This document shows, one piece after another, positions 21,235 through 29,669 of a stretch of DNA of 64,000 bases. Both the position numbers and the translations under genes were made by a program. Every line of letters starts with the position of its first letter. The first letter of the stretch is position 1. Source of the stretch: Alphaproteobacteria bacterium. Lineage in GTDB: Bacteria; Pseudomonadota; Alphaproteobacteria; Rhodobacterales; Rhodobacteraceae. Location: the NCBI GenBank assembly GCA_030425395.1, contig JAUIAS010000006.1, forward strand, positions 78,699 through 142,698. Reading direction: 5' to 3'. Under the pieces are notes generated by a model that was given only the letters and a program-made list of their open reading frames with translations, was not told the DNA's origin and searched no databases.

Positions 21235-21286
21235 CTGCCCGCGCCATGCTCTTTTACAACCACCGGGCCAACGCGGCGGCGCATAC

Positions 21287-21502
21287 ATGTTTACGATAAC
21301 ACAACCGAGCTGGGGCATCGGGTTTGTGACATCAAACCACCACAGGCCGATTCCCGACCGTCCGTTTGCCTTGGCCATGGTCGCGCGTGCAAAGGCTATG
21401 CTAGGCTTTTTTCAGGACGTGTTCCGCTTCGGCCCGAGGGGCAAGACATCAACCGCCCCGGTCTGCCAATACGCTCCGAAAGGAAGAGAGTTCAATGAGT
21501 GA
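21287..21502 (+). CDS. Small hypothetical protein (71 aa)
   Basis: Starts MFTITQPSWGIGF and ends KGREFNE; Arg- and Phe-rich with no signal peptide or membrane helix. I do not recognise a family. Support for coding comes from the ATGA-type overlap with the next gene (stop 21502, next ATG 21495) and from its position just after the nrdJ terminator. The ribosome-binding site is poor, and the frame is open upstream to 21188, so it may be spurious. Confidence 0.4.
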   Translation: MFTITQPSWGIGFVTSNHHRPIPDRPFALAMVARAKAMLGFFQDVFRFGPRGKTSTAPVCQYAPKGREFNE

Positions 21503-22007
21503 CATGGATTGGCCCGATGTGTTGCCAGAACCGGGATCAATGATCGTCTCGGCGGGGTTCTCGGCCCGGTCTCTTGATGGGTCCGGCGCGGTTTTGCTGT
21601 CAGGCGACATAGAGGCCGCCATGGCCCAACTGGCACCGGGCGCACCGATGCTGGGCCTGTTGGACGAGCAGCCCGAATTCGCAAGTTTCGCATTGCGCAT
21701 TGCCCCCGACCGCGCGCTGCTGTGCTCCGACCTGCCTCTGGACACCGCACCGGGGACGCTGGCGGGGGGCTTTTCGGTGCGTGCCGCGGGCGACCATTAT
21801 TCTGTCTTCCGCCTCGAAGGCGCGCGCGCCCGGCTCATCCTCGCAGCCCTTGTGGGGGAAACCCAAGCCTCTTCTATCGCGGTGGGGCACATTGGCGATA
21901 GCGCCTGCCTTGTGTCATCCACGCCCGCAGGCTTCGAAATTCGTGTCCCGCGCGCGGATGCCCCGGCAATTTGGGGGCTGGTCTCTCATCTTGCGGATGC
22001 GCTCTGA
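21495..22007 (+). CDS. Sarcosine oxidase gamma-subunit-like protein
   Basis: 170 residues, cytoplasmic, starts MSDMDWPDVL. The C-terminal half (HYSVFRLEGARARLIL, VGHIGDSACLVSS, IRVPRADAPAIWGLVSHL) recalls the gamma subunit of heterotetrameric sarcosine oxidase, a YgfZ/GcvT-like fold. No alpha, beta or delta subunit genes are nearby, so a role in sarcosine oxidation is doubtful; a one-carbon/folate-binding role is conjecture. It begins inside the end of the preceding small ORF. Confidence 0.55.
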   Translation: MSDMDWPDVLPEPGSMIVSAGFSARSLDGSGAVLLSGDIEAAMAQLAPGAPMLGLLDEQPEFASFALRIAPDRALLCSDLPLDTAPGTLAGGFSVRAAGDHYSVFRLEGARARLILAALVGETQASSIAVGHIGDSACLVSSTPAGFEIRVPRADAPAIWGLVSHLADAL

Positions 22008-22047
22008 TCCGTGATGCCCGCCCGTTATTCGGTCCTGCCGCACAGAC

Positions 22048-22111
22048 CGCTTCTTCTGGCCTGAAATACTCCGGGGGAGGCGCGCAAAGCGCGACGGGGG
22101 CAGCGCCCCCA
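22048..22111 (+). repeat. Dispersed CTTCTTCTGG repeat, copy C
   Basis: CTTCTTCTGGCCTGAAATACTC, then GGGGGAGG and the inverted pair GGGGGCAGCGCCCCC. It is the right half of the element only. It lies between two plus-strand genes. Confidence 0.75.
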
Positions 22112-22199
22112 ACTGCATGCCGTCGAAGTCTGCCAAAGACACTGGCCCCTGTCGGCGCTTTCTGACAGAAAGGGCGCGAAACCCGCAACGGAGACGGGA

Positions 22200-22904
22200 A
22201 TGCCAAGACTGAAAAATCATGCCGCCCGCGAACAGTGGATTGCCAAGACGCTGCGCGCCTTGCCGCAAGGGTCCAGCCTTCTGGACGTCGGGGCGGGGGA
22301 ATGCGCCTACAAGCCGTATTGCGACCATCTCGATTATCTCGCGCAGGATATCGCCGAATATGACGGCACCGGTGCCGAGGGATTGCACACGGGCAGTTGG
22401 GACACATCCCGGTTGGATTTTATCTGTGATCTTTATGATATCCCCGAGGATCGTCAGTTCGATACGGTCTTTTGTTCCGAGGTGCTGGAACATGTCGTGG
22501 ACCCGGTGCGCGCGGTCGAAAAGCTTGTTGCCCTGACCAAACCGGGCGGGCGGATCATCGTGACGGCCCCTTTCACCTCGATCACCCATTTTGCCCCGTA
22601 TCATTTCTGCACCGGCTTTTCGCAGTATTTCTACAAGGAGCATTTCGGTCGTCTGGACTGCGAGATCGAGGAAATGACCGCCAATGGCGGGTATTTCGAT
22701 GTGATGGATCAGGAACTTGGCCGCGTTGCGCGCGTGCGCAAGCAGTTTGGTGCCGGCTTTCGGGAACCGCTGACGTTTCTTCTGATGCAACTGGCCCGGT
22801 TGAACGTGCGTCTGATCGCGGCGCTGGACGGTGACCGGATGAACCGAAACTCCGCACAGTTGCACACGTTTGGTTGGTTTGTGGTGGCCCGCAAGGCCGG
22901 TTGA
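22200..22904 (+). CDS. SAM-dependent class I methyltransferase
   Basis: 234 residues, with GGAGACGGGA as ribosome-binding site. It carries the Rossmann methyltransferase motifs: SSLLDVGAGECAYKPY (motif I, near residue 30), DLYDIP and FDTVFCSEVLEHVVDP (motif IV, near 100), and TKPGGRIIVTAPF near 122. The C-terminal half has aromatic-rich HFCTGFSQYFYKEHF. It is Methyltransf_11-like, with substrate unknown. It stands alone on the plus strand; the next gene converges on it. Confidence 0.82.
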   Translation: MPRLKNHAAREQWIAKTLRALPQGSSLLDVGAGECAYKPYCDHLDYLAQDIAEYDGTGAEGLHTGSWDTSRLDFICDLYDIPEDRQFDTVFCSEVLEHVVDPVRAVEKLVALTKPGGRIIVTAPFTSITHFAPYHFCTGFSQYFYKEHFGRLDCEIEEMTANGGYFDVMDQELGRVARVRKQFGAGFREPLTFLLMQLARLNVRLIAALDGDRMNRNSAQLHTFGWFVVARKAG

Positions 22905-22924
22905 CGGCCTCTGCGGGGGTTTCT

Positions 22925-24475
22925 TTAGACGGTGAGGTAAATGTTGAACCGCGCCCGGATCGCCGCATCCGTGGCCGGGTCAAAGGCCGCGCGGGGGCGA
23001 TCCGCCAGAATGCTTTCTTTCTTTTGCCGGGCGGTGTCGATCAGATCGGGCTTGTCCTTTTCTACCCACTCCTTCGGCGAATGCCGGTTGCCGCTGATGG
23101 GATAGACGTGATCGCTTTGCATCCGGCTCAGCGTCTGATCATGCCCGAGGTAATGGTTCGGACCGCCCAGACAGGTGTCGCGCATCGCCTCCAGCCCAAT
23201 GGTGTCGTCGTCGACCTCGATGCCGCGCACGCAGCGCAGCGCCTGGCCGATGATATCGTCCCCCAGGATCAGGCTTTCGTGGCAGAACCCGAGCAGAGAC
23301 GCGTGCATGCCCGCCGCCTCGTAGATCATGTTGCCCCCTGACAATCCGGCCAGAACGTTGGAACACATCTGTTCCCAGCCCGCCTGCATATCGGGCAGCT
23401 TGGCGTCGGATGCACCCGCCGCGGTGCCCCCGGACACCCCATAGAACCGGTGCATTTGTGCGCAACCCGCGCTGAGCAATGCCTGTTCCCCCGACCCGAT
23501 GGACATCGCTCCTGTGCGCAGGTCCAGCCCAAAGGGCCAGGTTCCGAAAATCGCCGGATGGCCGGGTGAAATGGCGTTGACATAGACCAGACCGGCAAGC
23601 ACTTCGGCCACCGATTGCATGATGGCCCCGGCGATGGTCGACGGGGCCGTCGCGCCCGCCATGCCCGCCGAAAGCAGCAACACCGGCATGCCGCCGCGAA
23701 TGCATTCTTCCATCACCTGACAGCTTTCGGTGGCGAATTTCATCGGTGGCACGACAAAGCAGTTCGAGTTCGACATGAACGGGCGCGCGCGCCACGCCTC
23801 TTCGCTCCCGGCAATCATATGCAACATCTCGAGCGCGGGGCCGACGTGTTCGGGCACGGTGAAGGAGGTTCCGATATGCTTCATCGTGCCTGCGCAACAT
23901 CCGTAGACCGTGTTCAGGTCCATCTCGAGGTTGTCGGTGATATCGCGGCACACCATCGGACGTTGCAGGAAATGAACATTGTCCAGACGGTCGGTGATCC
24001 GCGCGGCGTCGTGCAGGTCTTGCAATGTGCTTTCGCGGTAGTGGCGCCCGTCAGGTTCGACCATGTGCACCGCGGCACCGGCGGTGCCATAATGCACCCG
24101 TGTGCCGCTGAGATCGAGATCATGCGCCGGATCGCGTGCGCAAAGCGTGATGTCGCGAGCGGCCTTGGCCAGCGCATCCTCGACCACTGCGGCGGGAAAG
24201 CGGATGCGCCCGTCATCGCCAAGGATCGCGCCTGCGGCGACCATGGCGTCGATCCCACTTTGCGGGGCATCGGCCAGACCGATGGTTTCCAGCGCCTCAA
24301 GGGCGGCGCGGTGGATGCGCAGAACCTCTGCCTCGCTCAGGGGGGAATACTGACCGCCGCTCAGGCCCGCGCGGATCGGGCGGAGGTGGTCGGGAAGGGC
24401 GCTGGCGCGGGCCGCGCGACGTGCGGAACGCCCGCCGCTACGGGCGCTGGCGCGAATTGGTGCGTTATCATTCAT
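22925..24475 (-). CDS. Trimethylamine methyltransferase (MttB) family protein, non-pyrrolysine
   Basis: 516 residues from the ATG at 24475 (MNDNAPIRAS); the 36 upstream codons translate a small tandem repeat. It matches the MttB superfamily: GLSGGQYSPLS near 50, HYGTAGAAVHMVEPDG near 145, NSNCFVVPP, and the SGGTAAGASDAKLPDMQAGWE segment near 370. The frame has no in-frame TAG, so it is the pyrrolysine-free group, which in characterised cases demethylates quaternary amines such as glycine betaine onto a corrinoid protein. No corrinoid protein gene is adjacent. An aminotransferase lies 269 bases upstream on the same strand. Confidence 0.85.
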   Translation of the reverse strand: MNDNAPIRASARSGGRSARRAARASALPDHLRPIRAGLSGGQYSPLSEAEVLRIHRAALEALETIGLADAPQSGIDAMVAAGAILGDDGRIRFPAAVVEDALAKAARDITLCARDPAHDLDLSGTRVHYGTAGAAVHMVEPDGRHYRESTLQDLHDAARITDRLDNVHFLQRPMVCRDITDNLEMDLNTVYGCCAGTMKHIGTSFTVPEHVGPALEMLHMIAGSEEAWRARPFMSNSNCFVVPPMKFATESCQVMEECIRGGMPVLLLSAGMAGATAPSTIAGAIMQSVAEVLAGLVYVNAISPGHPAIFGTWPFGLDLRTGAMSIGSGEQALLSAGCAQMHRFYGVSGGTAAGASDAKLPDMQAGWEQMCSNVLAGLSGGNMIYEAAGMHASLLGFCHESLILGDDIIGQALRCVRGIEVDDDTIGLEAMRDTCLGGPNHYLGHDQTLSRMQSDHVYPISGNRHSPKEWVEKDKPDLIDTARQKKESILADRPRAAFDPATDAAIRARFNIYLTV

Positions 24476-24531
24476 GGGTCTACCGGTGCAAAATCGGGTG
24501 GAAATGGTTCTGGCGGTTGGCTCAGCGGTTT

Positions 24532-24576
24532 GCTGGGCGTCCGCGTGCTGGGCGTCCGCGTGCCGCGCGCCCGCGC
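24532..24576 (+). repeat. 15-bp tandem repeat, about three units
   Basis: Two exact copies of GCTGGGCGTCCGCGT (24532-24546, 24547-24561) and a diverged third (24562-24576). It lies just upstream of the MttB-family start, in the 269-base spacer to the aminotransferase. Confidence 0.7.
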
Positions 24577-24744
24577 CCGGCACCGATTGTGCGATCGATC
24601 AGCATGATTTTCCATGCGTCACCGGCCATGCGCTCTCCGAACATTGTCTATGATCAGAGTGTGAAAGGGATGGCACCCATTCTGTCCTGTTTGCGACCGG
24701 CGGGTTCGAACGCGACGTCTTTATTCGCCGCGCTGCAGCGCGTT

Positions 24745-25935
24745 TCAGCCTGTCTGGCGGGCGGTCAGCGCCATACTCCGGGCAGTGTTGCAGAGCCGCT
24801 CAAGCGCATCTCCAAGCCGGTCGTCGTCCACGGTTAGGGCCACGCGCACGTGGCCCGCAGCGGCCGCGCCAAAGCTTTCGCCCGGCATCACGGCGATGCC
24901 CTGGGCGTCAAGCAGGGCCTCGGCAAACCCGATGCCGCTTTGACCGGTGGCGCGGATATCGAGCATGCAATACATCGCCCCCTGCGCGGGAACGAGGCCG
25001 ACCAGATTCTGCTGGCTCATGATCTCACGGGCCAGCGCCCGGCGACGACGGAAAGGGGCGGCGACCCGCTCTTCCAACTCCGGGCCTGCATTGAGCGCAA
25101 ACAAGGCCGCTTCCTGAATATAACCGGGCACGCCATAGGTGGTGTGGGTGGCAAGGGTGATCAGGTGGTCGATGGCGTCTTGTGGCCCGACGATCCAACC
25201 GCAGCGCGATCCGGTCATGGCATGGGATTTGGACATGGACCCCACAACAAGCGTCCGGTCCGCCATGCCGGTCAGGGCGCGCGGTGACAGGTGTTCGCCT
25301 TCCCAGACCTGCGTGTCATAGACCTCGTCCGAGATCAGCCACAGATCATGGTCATGGCAAAGCCCGGCGATGCCTTCCAGAGTATCGCGTCCATAGATTA
25401 CGCCGGTGGGATTGTTGGGCGTGTTGATCAAGAGCGACCGCGCCCCTTGCGCCTGTGCACGGATATCTTCGGCGCGCGGCTGAAACGCGTCCCCGGCATG
25501 TGCGGCAACGGGAACGGGCACGGCCCCCACGCCACGGATCGTGCCGGGGTAGGTTGCATAATAGGGGTCGATGAACAGCGCCCGGTCGCCTTCGTCGCAG
25601 GTGGCGTGATGGGCGGCAAACAACGCCGATTGTCCCCCGGGTGTGATCAGCACGTTTTCGCGCGTGGTGGGCACGCCGGTGCGCGCGGCAACCCGCGCGG
25701 CCACCGCATCGCGCAGCGCATCGACACCGGGCACCATGGCATAACCGGTATGCCCGGCCCGTGCGGCAGCATCCATCGCCGTCAGGATCGCGGGATCTGT
25801 GCCGATGTCATGTTCGCCGATCGTCAGTTCGGTCACCGGTTCGCCCTGCGCGGCCATGGCGCGCGCGCGATAAAACAGCTCCCAGCCATCGGAACCGGTT
25901 CCGGTCAGGTGCGTGATGCGGTGCGACAAATTCAT
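24745..25935 (-). CDS. PLP-dependent aminotransferase, class I/II
   Basis: 396 residues starting MNLSHRITHLTGTGSDG. Fold-type I pattern: GYAMVPGVDALRDAV near residue 67, TPGGQSALF, NTPNNPTGVIYGR near 170, SDEVYDTQVW near 200, and the PLP lysine in SMSKSHAMTGSRCGW near 234. It resembles the broad aspartate/aromatic/alanine aminotransferases; the substrate is not determinable. It may be co-transcribed with the MttB-family gene. The 51-base leader can form a hairpin with a pseudoknot over the ribosome-binding site (separate entry). Confidence 0.85.
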   Translation of the reverse strand: MNLSHRITHLTGTGSDGWELFYRARAMAAQGEPVTELTIGEHDIGTDPAILTAMDAAARAGHTGYAMVPGVDALRDAVAARVAARTGVPTTRENVLITPGGQSALFAAHHATCDEGDRALFIDPYYATYPGTIRGVGAVPVPVAAHAGDAFQPRAEDIRAQAQGARSLLINTPNNPTGVIYGRDTLEGIAGLCHDHDLWLISDEVYDTQVWEGEHLSPRALTGMADRTLVVGSMSKSHAMTGSRCGWIVGPQDAIDHLITLATHTTYGVPGYIQEAALFALNAGPELEERVAAPFRRRRALAREIMSQQNLVGLVPAQGAMYCMLDIRATGQSGIGFAEALLDAQGIAVMPGESFGAAAAGHVRVALTVDDDRLGDALERLCNTARSMALTARQTG

Positions 25936-25986
25936 GGCTGGCTCCTTTCGGGCTTTGCCTGAGAGGGTCAGAGCGCCCTTGAATTG
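25936..25986 (-). promoter_or_regulatory. Short leader with possible pseudoknot over the Shine-Dalgarno
   Basis: On the minus strand GGGC (25978-25975) can pair with GCCC (25953-25950). Loop bases GCTCT (25974-25970) can then pair with GGAGC (25945-25941), which is the ribosome-binding site in front of the ATG at 25935. A competing hairpin CTGA/TCAG (25971-25968 with 25962-25959) would break the pseudoknot. The layout resembles compact H-type translational riboswitches, but it does not match the SAM-II or SAM/SAH consensus that I know. Confidence 0.3.
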
Positions 25987-26334
25987 TCAATCAGTGCGTT
26001 GCGGCAACTCCGCTTGCACCTTGCGCGGCAGGCCTGCGCGGATCACGTCATAGGATACTGCGATGCGATGGCATAATTCATCCGCCTGCGTGCCCCATGG
26101 AAGGTGAATCCACGAGCGATGAAAATAGGGGGCCTTGATGCCCACGCCCGCGTCAATCAGCATCTGCGCCGTGTCCACATCCGGCGTCTTGACCGAGACG
26201 CCGGTGTCGGCGATGCCGATGGTGGCAAACATCTTGCCCCCGATTTTCCACGCATCATGCCCGCCGCCCCATGGGTCGGACCATTCCGCCCCCGGCAGCG
26301 TCGCGCAAAAGGCCTGAACGACAGGTCGTGACAT
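25987..26334 (-). CDS. MmcQ/YjbR family protein
   Basis: 115 residues from the ATG at 26334 (MSRPVVQAFC), preceded by GGAGGGG; the open frame extends 11 codons further. Typical YjbR/MmcQ features are the LPGAEWSDPWGG segment, KIGGKMFATIG, and a C-terminal SYDVIRAGLPRKVQ. The fold is a CyaY-like double-wing putative DNA-binding domain of unknown role. It is about 50 bases upstream of the aminotransferase on the same strand. Confidence 0.85.
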   Translation of the reverse strand: MSRPVVQAFCATLPGAEWSDPWGGGHDAWKIGGKMFATIGIADTGVSVKTPDVDTAQMLIDAGVGIKAPYFHRSWIHLPWGTQADELCHRIAVSYDVIRAGLPRKVQAELPQRTD

Positions 26335-26536
26335 GGCAGCCCCTCCAGACAGTGTGCAGCATTGCAATAACAGGCTTGGCGCGGCGAATGAACGGTGTTA
26401 GCCATGACCCCATGAAGAGCATTTGCATCATCTGCTGCATTATTCCCTGCTGACATCGTCGCGCGGGCTGCTCTTTCACGTTTCCAAACTTGCCGAAAGT
26501 CGCTAAGCCCGCGGGCAAAACCGCGTGAGGCCGATT

Positions 26537-27904
26537 GTGACAATCAAACTCTACAACACCAAGACACGTGCCAAGGAAGATCTGGCACCGATCAATCCTG
26601 ACAATGTGCGCATGTATGTCTGTGGGCCGACGGTCTATGACCGCGCACATCTGGGCAATGCGCGCCCTGCGATCGTGTTTGACGTGCTGTTCCGCCTGCT
26701 GCGCCACACCTACGGTGCCGATCACGTGACCTATGTGCGCAATTTCACCGACGTGGATGACAAGATTATCGCGCGGGCCGAGCGTGACAATAAACCGATT
26801 TCCGAGATCACCGCCGAAACGACGCAATGGTATCTCGATGACATGGCCGCGGTGGGGGTGATGGAGCCTGATCATATGCCCCGTGCCACCCAGTTCATCC
26901 CGCAGATGATCGCGATGATCGAGGATCTGATCGGCAAAGGCCACGCCTATGCCGCAGAGGGCCACGTTCTTTTCGCGGTGGACAGCTACAAGGACTATGG
27001 CGCGCTTTCGGGCAGGTCGGTGGATGACATGATCGCCGGTGCGCGGGTCGAGATCGCCCCCTACAAACGCAACCCGATGGATTTCGTCCTGTGGAAGCCG
27101 TCTGACGCCGACACACAGGGCTGGGACAGCCCGTGGGGCTATGGCCGTCCGGGCTGGCACATCGAATGTTCGGCCATGGCCTATGAATTGCTGGGCGAGG
27201 ATTTCGACATTCACGGCGGCGGCAACGACCTGATGTTTCCCCACCACGAAAACGAAATTGCGCAAAGCTGCTGCGCTCATCCTGAGGGCGGGTTTGCAAA
27301 AATATGGCTGCACAACGAGATGTTGCAGGTCGAAGGCAAGAAGATGTCCAAGAGCCTTGGCAACTTCTTTACCGTCCGCGACCTGCTGGATCAGGGAATT
27401 CCCGGCGAGGTGATCCGGTTTGTCATGCTCTCGACCCACTACCGCAAGCCGATGGACTGGACCGAGAAGAAGGCGAAAGAGGCGGAGGCAACGCTTCGGA
27501 AATGGTATGCGCAAGCGAATACCGCTATCGACACTTCCGAGCCTTATGTTGCGGTAATCGCTGCCCTGCGCGATGACCTGAATACGTCTCTTGCATTGGC
27601 CGAATTGCATCAGCTGTCACATGCCGATGACACGTCCGCTTTGCGGGCTTCGTTGCAGTTTCTCGGTTTGATGGGAGCGGAGACACCCAAATGGGCGACC
27701 ACGCCGGTCGTGGAGTTGACCTCTTATGTAGAGAGCTTGTCAACGCTCCGCGAAACCGCAATGCAAACCAAGGATTTCTCGGCTGTCGATGCAATGAAAT
27801 CAGCGCTGGTCGCTGCGGGCGTTGAAGTGCGCATGTCCAAAGCAGGCGTCGAACTGGTCCCCGGCCCTGACTTCGACCCGTCCAAGTTGAAGGACCTCTT
27901 ATGA
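26537..27904 (+). CDS. cysS: Cysteinyl-tRNA synthetase
   Basis: About 455 residues from the GTG at 26537 ([10 protein letters not shown]), the family N-terminus, with GAGG 7-8 bases upstream; an upstream GTG at 26525 is also open. It is a class I synthetase: [18 protein letters not shown] contains the HIGH-type motif (HLGN) and the first Zn cysteine, [29 protein letters not shown] (read as blocks) gives further Zn ligands, and [10 protein letters not shown] is the KMSKS loop. It charges tRNA-Cys. A GC-rich hairpin follows before cimA. Confidence 0.95.
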   Translation: MTIKLYNTKTRAKEDLAPINPDNVRMYVCGPTVYDRAHLGNARPAIVFDVLFRLLRHTYGADHVTYVRNFTDVDDKIIARAERDNKPISEITAETTQWYLDDMAAVGVMEPDHMPRATQFIPQMIAMIEDLIGKGHAYAAEGHVLFAVDSYKDYGALSGRSVDDMIAGARVEIAPYKRNPMDFVLWKPSDADTQGWDSPWGYGRPGWHIECSAMAYELLGEDFDIHGGGNDLMFPHHENEIAQSCCAHPEGGFAKIWLHNEMLQVEGKKMSKSLGNFFTVRDLLDQGIPGEVIRFVMLSTHYRKPMDWTEKKAKEAEATLRKWYAQANTAIDTSEPYVAVIAALRDDLNTSLALAELHQLSHADDTSALRASLQFLGLMGAETPKWATTPVVELTSYVESLSTLRETAMQTKDFSAVDAMKSALVAAGVEVRMSKAGVELVPGPDFDPSKLKDLL

Positions 27905-27927
27905 CCTTCATCCGATCAGAGGACGGT

Positions 27928-27976
27928 CCCCGACCGCGGGTGGGGGTGAAGCCCCCGCCCGGGGGGGCGGTCGGGG
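27928..27976 (+). terminator. Long G/C stem-loop between cysS and cimA
   Basis: The outer arms CCCCGACCGC (27928-27937) and GCGGTCGGGG (27967-27976) pair perfectly over 10 bp. Inside them GGGTGGGGG can pair with CCCCCGCCC, with one G-T wobble. There is no T-run, so it is more likely a transcript-end stabiliser, a pause site or an extrudable cruciform than a classical intrinsic terminator. Confidence 0.5.
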
Positions 27977-28052
27977 GCTGTCCGGTGCGCTGTGACACCT
28001 CGGGCGCGGTGCGGGCAAGCCGCGCGGGAACAGACGGGCAAGGAGTCGCGAT

Positions 28053-29669
28053 ATGACAAAAGACCGCCTCTATATCTACGACACCACCCTGCGGGACGGG
28101 CAGCAGACGCAGGGTGTGCAGTTCTCCACTGATGAAAAACGCCTGATCGCCGAGGCGCTCGACCGTTTGGGTGTGGATTACATCGAAGGCGGCTGGCCCG
28201 GCGCCAACCCCACCGACAGCGCCTTTTTCGACGCGGCCCCCAAGACCCGCGCCACCATGACCGCCTTTGGGATGACCAAGCGCGCGGGACGGTCGGCCGA
28301 AAACGATGATGTTCTGGCGGCCGTGATGAATGCCAATACTCCGGCTGTCTGTCTGGTGGGCAAATCCAACATTTTTCACGTGACCGATGCGCTTGGCATC
28401 GCGCCTGACGAAAACATCGACAACATCCGTGCCTCTGTCGCGCATATCGTGGCGCAGGGCCGCGAGGCGCTATTTGACGCCGAACACTTCTTTGATGGGT
28501 ATGCCACCGATCCCGGCTATGCGCGGGCTTGTCTTGATGCCGCGCTGGAGGCGGGTGCGCGGTGGCTCGTGCTGTGCGATACCAACGGCGGAACCATGCC
28601 CACGCAGATCGGTGAAACCGTGGCGGCGCTGATCGCCGACGGCATACCCGGCGACCGGATCGGCATTCACACCCATAACGATACCGAACAGGCCGTAGCG
28701 GGAAGCCTTGCCGCGGTCGAGGCGGGCGCGCGCCAGATCCAAGGCACGCTCAACGGGCTTGGCGAACGCTGCGGCAATGCCAACCTGACCACCCTGATCC
28801 CCACGATCAAGCTCAAGGCCCCTTATGCCAGCCAGTTCGAGACAGGCATATCCGATGTCGCCCTTGAAGGGCTGACGCGGGTATCGCGGATGCTGGACGA
28901 TATCCTGAACCGGGTTCCCAATCGGCAATCGGCCTATGTCGGATCGGCGGCCTTTGCGCACAAAGCCGGGCTGCACGCCAGCGCGATCCTGAAGAACCCG
29001 GCCACCTATGAACATATCGACCCCGCACAGGTCGGCAATGCGCGCATCATTCCGATGTCCAATCAGGCCGGACAATCGAACCTGCGCCGCCGTCTTGGCG
29101 ATGCAAACATTGCGGTTGAACCGGGCGATCCGGCCTTGGCGCGCATTCTTGACCGGGTCAAGGACCGCGAAGCGCAGGGGTATTCCTATGACACCGCGCA
29201 GGCATCATTCGAGTTGCTGGCGCGCGATGAACTGGGCCAATTGCCCCAGTATTTTGAGGTCAAGCGCTACCGCGTGACGGTTGAGCGACGCAAGAACAAG
29301 TATGACCGCATGGTCAGCCTTTCGGAAGCCGTCGTGGTGGTCAAGGTGGATGGTGAAAAGAAGCTCTCCGTTTCCGAAAGCATGGACGAAACCGGCGGCG
29401 ATCGTGGCCCGGTCAACGCGCTGGCCAAGGCATTGGCCAAGGATCTGGGTCAATATTCCGGTATCATCGACGATATGCGGCTTGTCGATTTCAAGGTGCG
29501 CATCACCCAAGGCGGCACCGAAGCCGTGACCCGCGTCATCATCGACAGTGAAGACGGGCAGGGGCGGCGCTGGTCCACCGTCGGGGTCAGCGCAAATATC
29601 GTGGATGCCAGCTTTGAAGCCTTGCTGGATGCGATCCGCTGGAAGCTCGTCAGGGAAATTGAAAAATGA
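28053..29669 (+). CDS. cimA: Citramalate synthase
   Basis: 538 residues. HMGL-like barrel at residues 1-275: YDTTLRDGQQTQG near 9, GGWPGANP, CDTNGG near 173, and HTHNDTEQAVAG near 203 with the metal-binding HTH. The C-terminal LeuA allosteric dimer domain covers about 400-535. It lacks the extra features of 2-isopropylmalate synthase and fits the CimA group, which condenses pyruvate and acetyl-CoA to citramalate for isoleucine synthesis. The hydrolase gene starts at its stop by ATGA overlap. Confidence 0.92.
   Translation: MTKDRLYIYDTTLRDGQQTQGVQFSTDEKRLIAEALDRLGVDYIEGGWPGANPTDSAFFDAAPKTRATMTAFGMTKRAGRSAENDDVLAAVMNANTPAVCLVGKSNIFHVTDALGIAPDENIDNIRASVAHIVAQGREALFDAEHFFDGYATDPGYARACLDAALEAGARWLVLCDTNGGTMPTQIGETVAALIADGIPGDRIGIHTHNDTEQAVAGSLAAVEAGARQIQGTLNGLGERCGNANLTTLIPTIKLKAPYASQFETGISDVALEGLTRVSRMLDDILNRVPNRQSAYVGSAAFAHKAGLHASAILKNPATYEHIDPAQVGNARIIPMSNQAGQSNLRRRLGDANIAVEPGDPALARILDRVKDREAQGYSYDTAQASFELLARDELGQLPQYFEVKRYRVTVERRKNKYDRMVSLSEAVVVVKVDGEKKLSVSESMDETGGDRGPVNALAKALAKDLGQYSGIIDDMRLVDFKVRITQGGTEAVTRVIIDSEDGQGRRWSTVGVSANIVDASFEALLDAIRWKLVREIEK

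Noticed and set aside
22925..24475. Pyrrolysine-containing trimethylamine methyltransferase
   Set aside because: No in-frame TAG in the gene and no pyl genes in the window.
25954..25965. Glycine-riboswitch-like CTCTCAGGCAAA on the minus strand
   Set aside because: Only this 3' motif is present; the leader is about 50 bases, too short for a glycine aptamer, and the 5' core is missing.
26255..27610. A 451-codon open frame antisense to cysS
   Set aside because: Shadow frame; cysS has all class I synthetase motifs on the plus strand.
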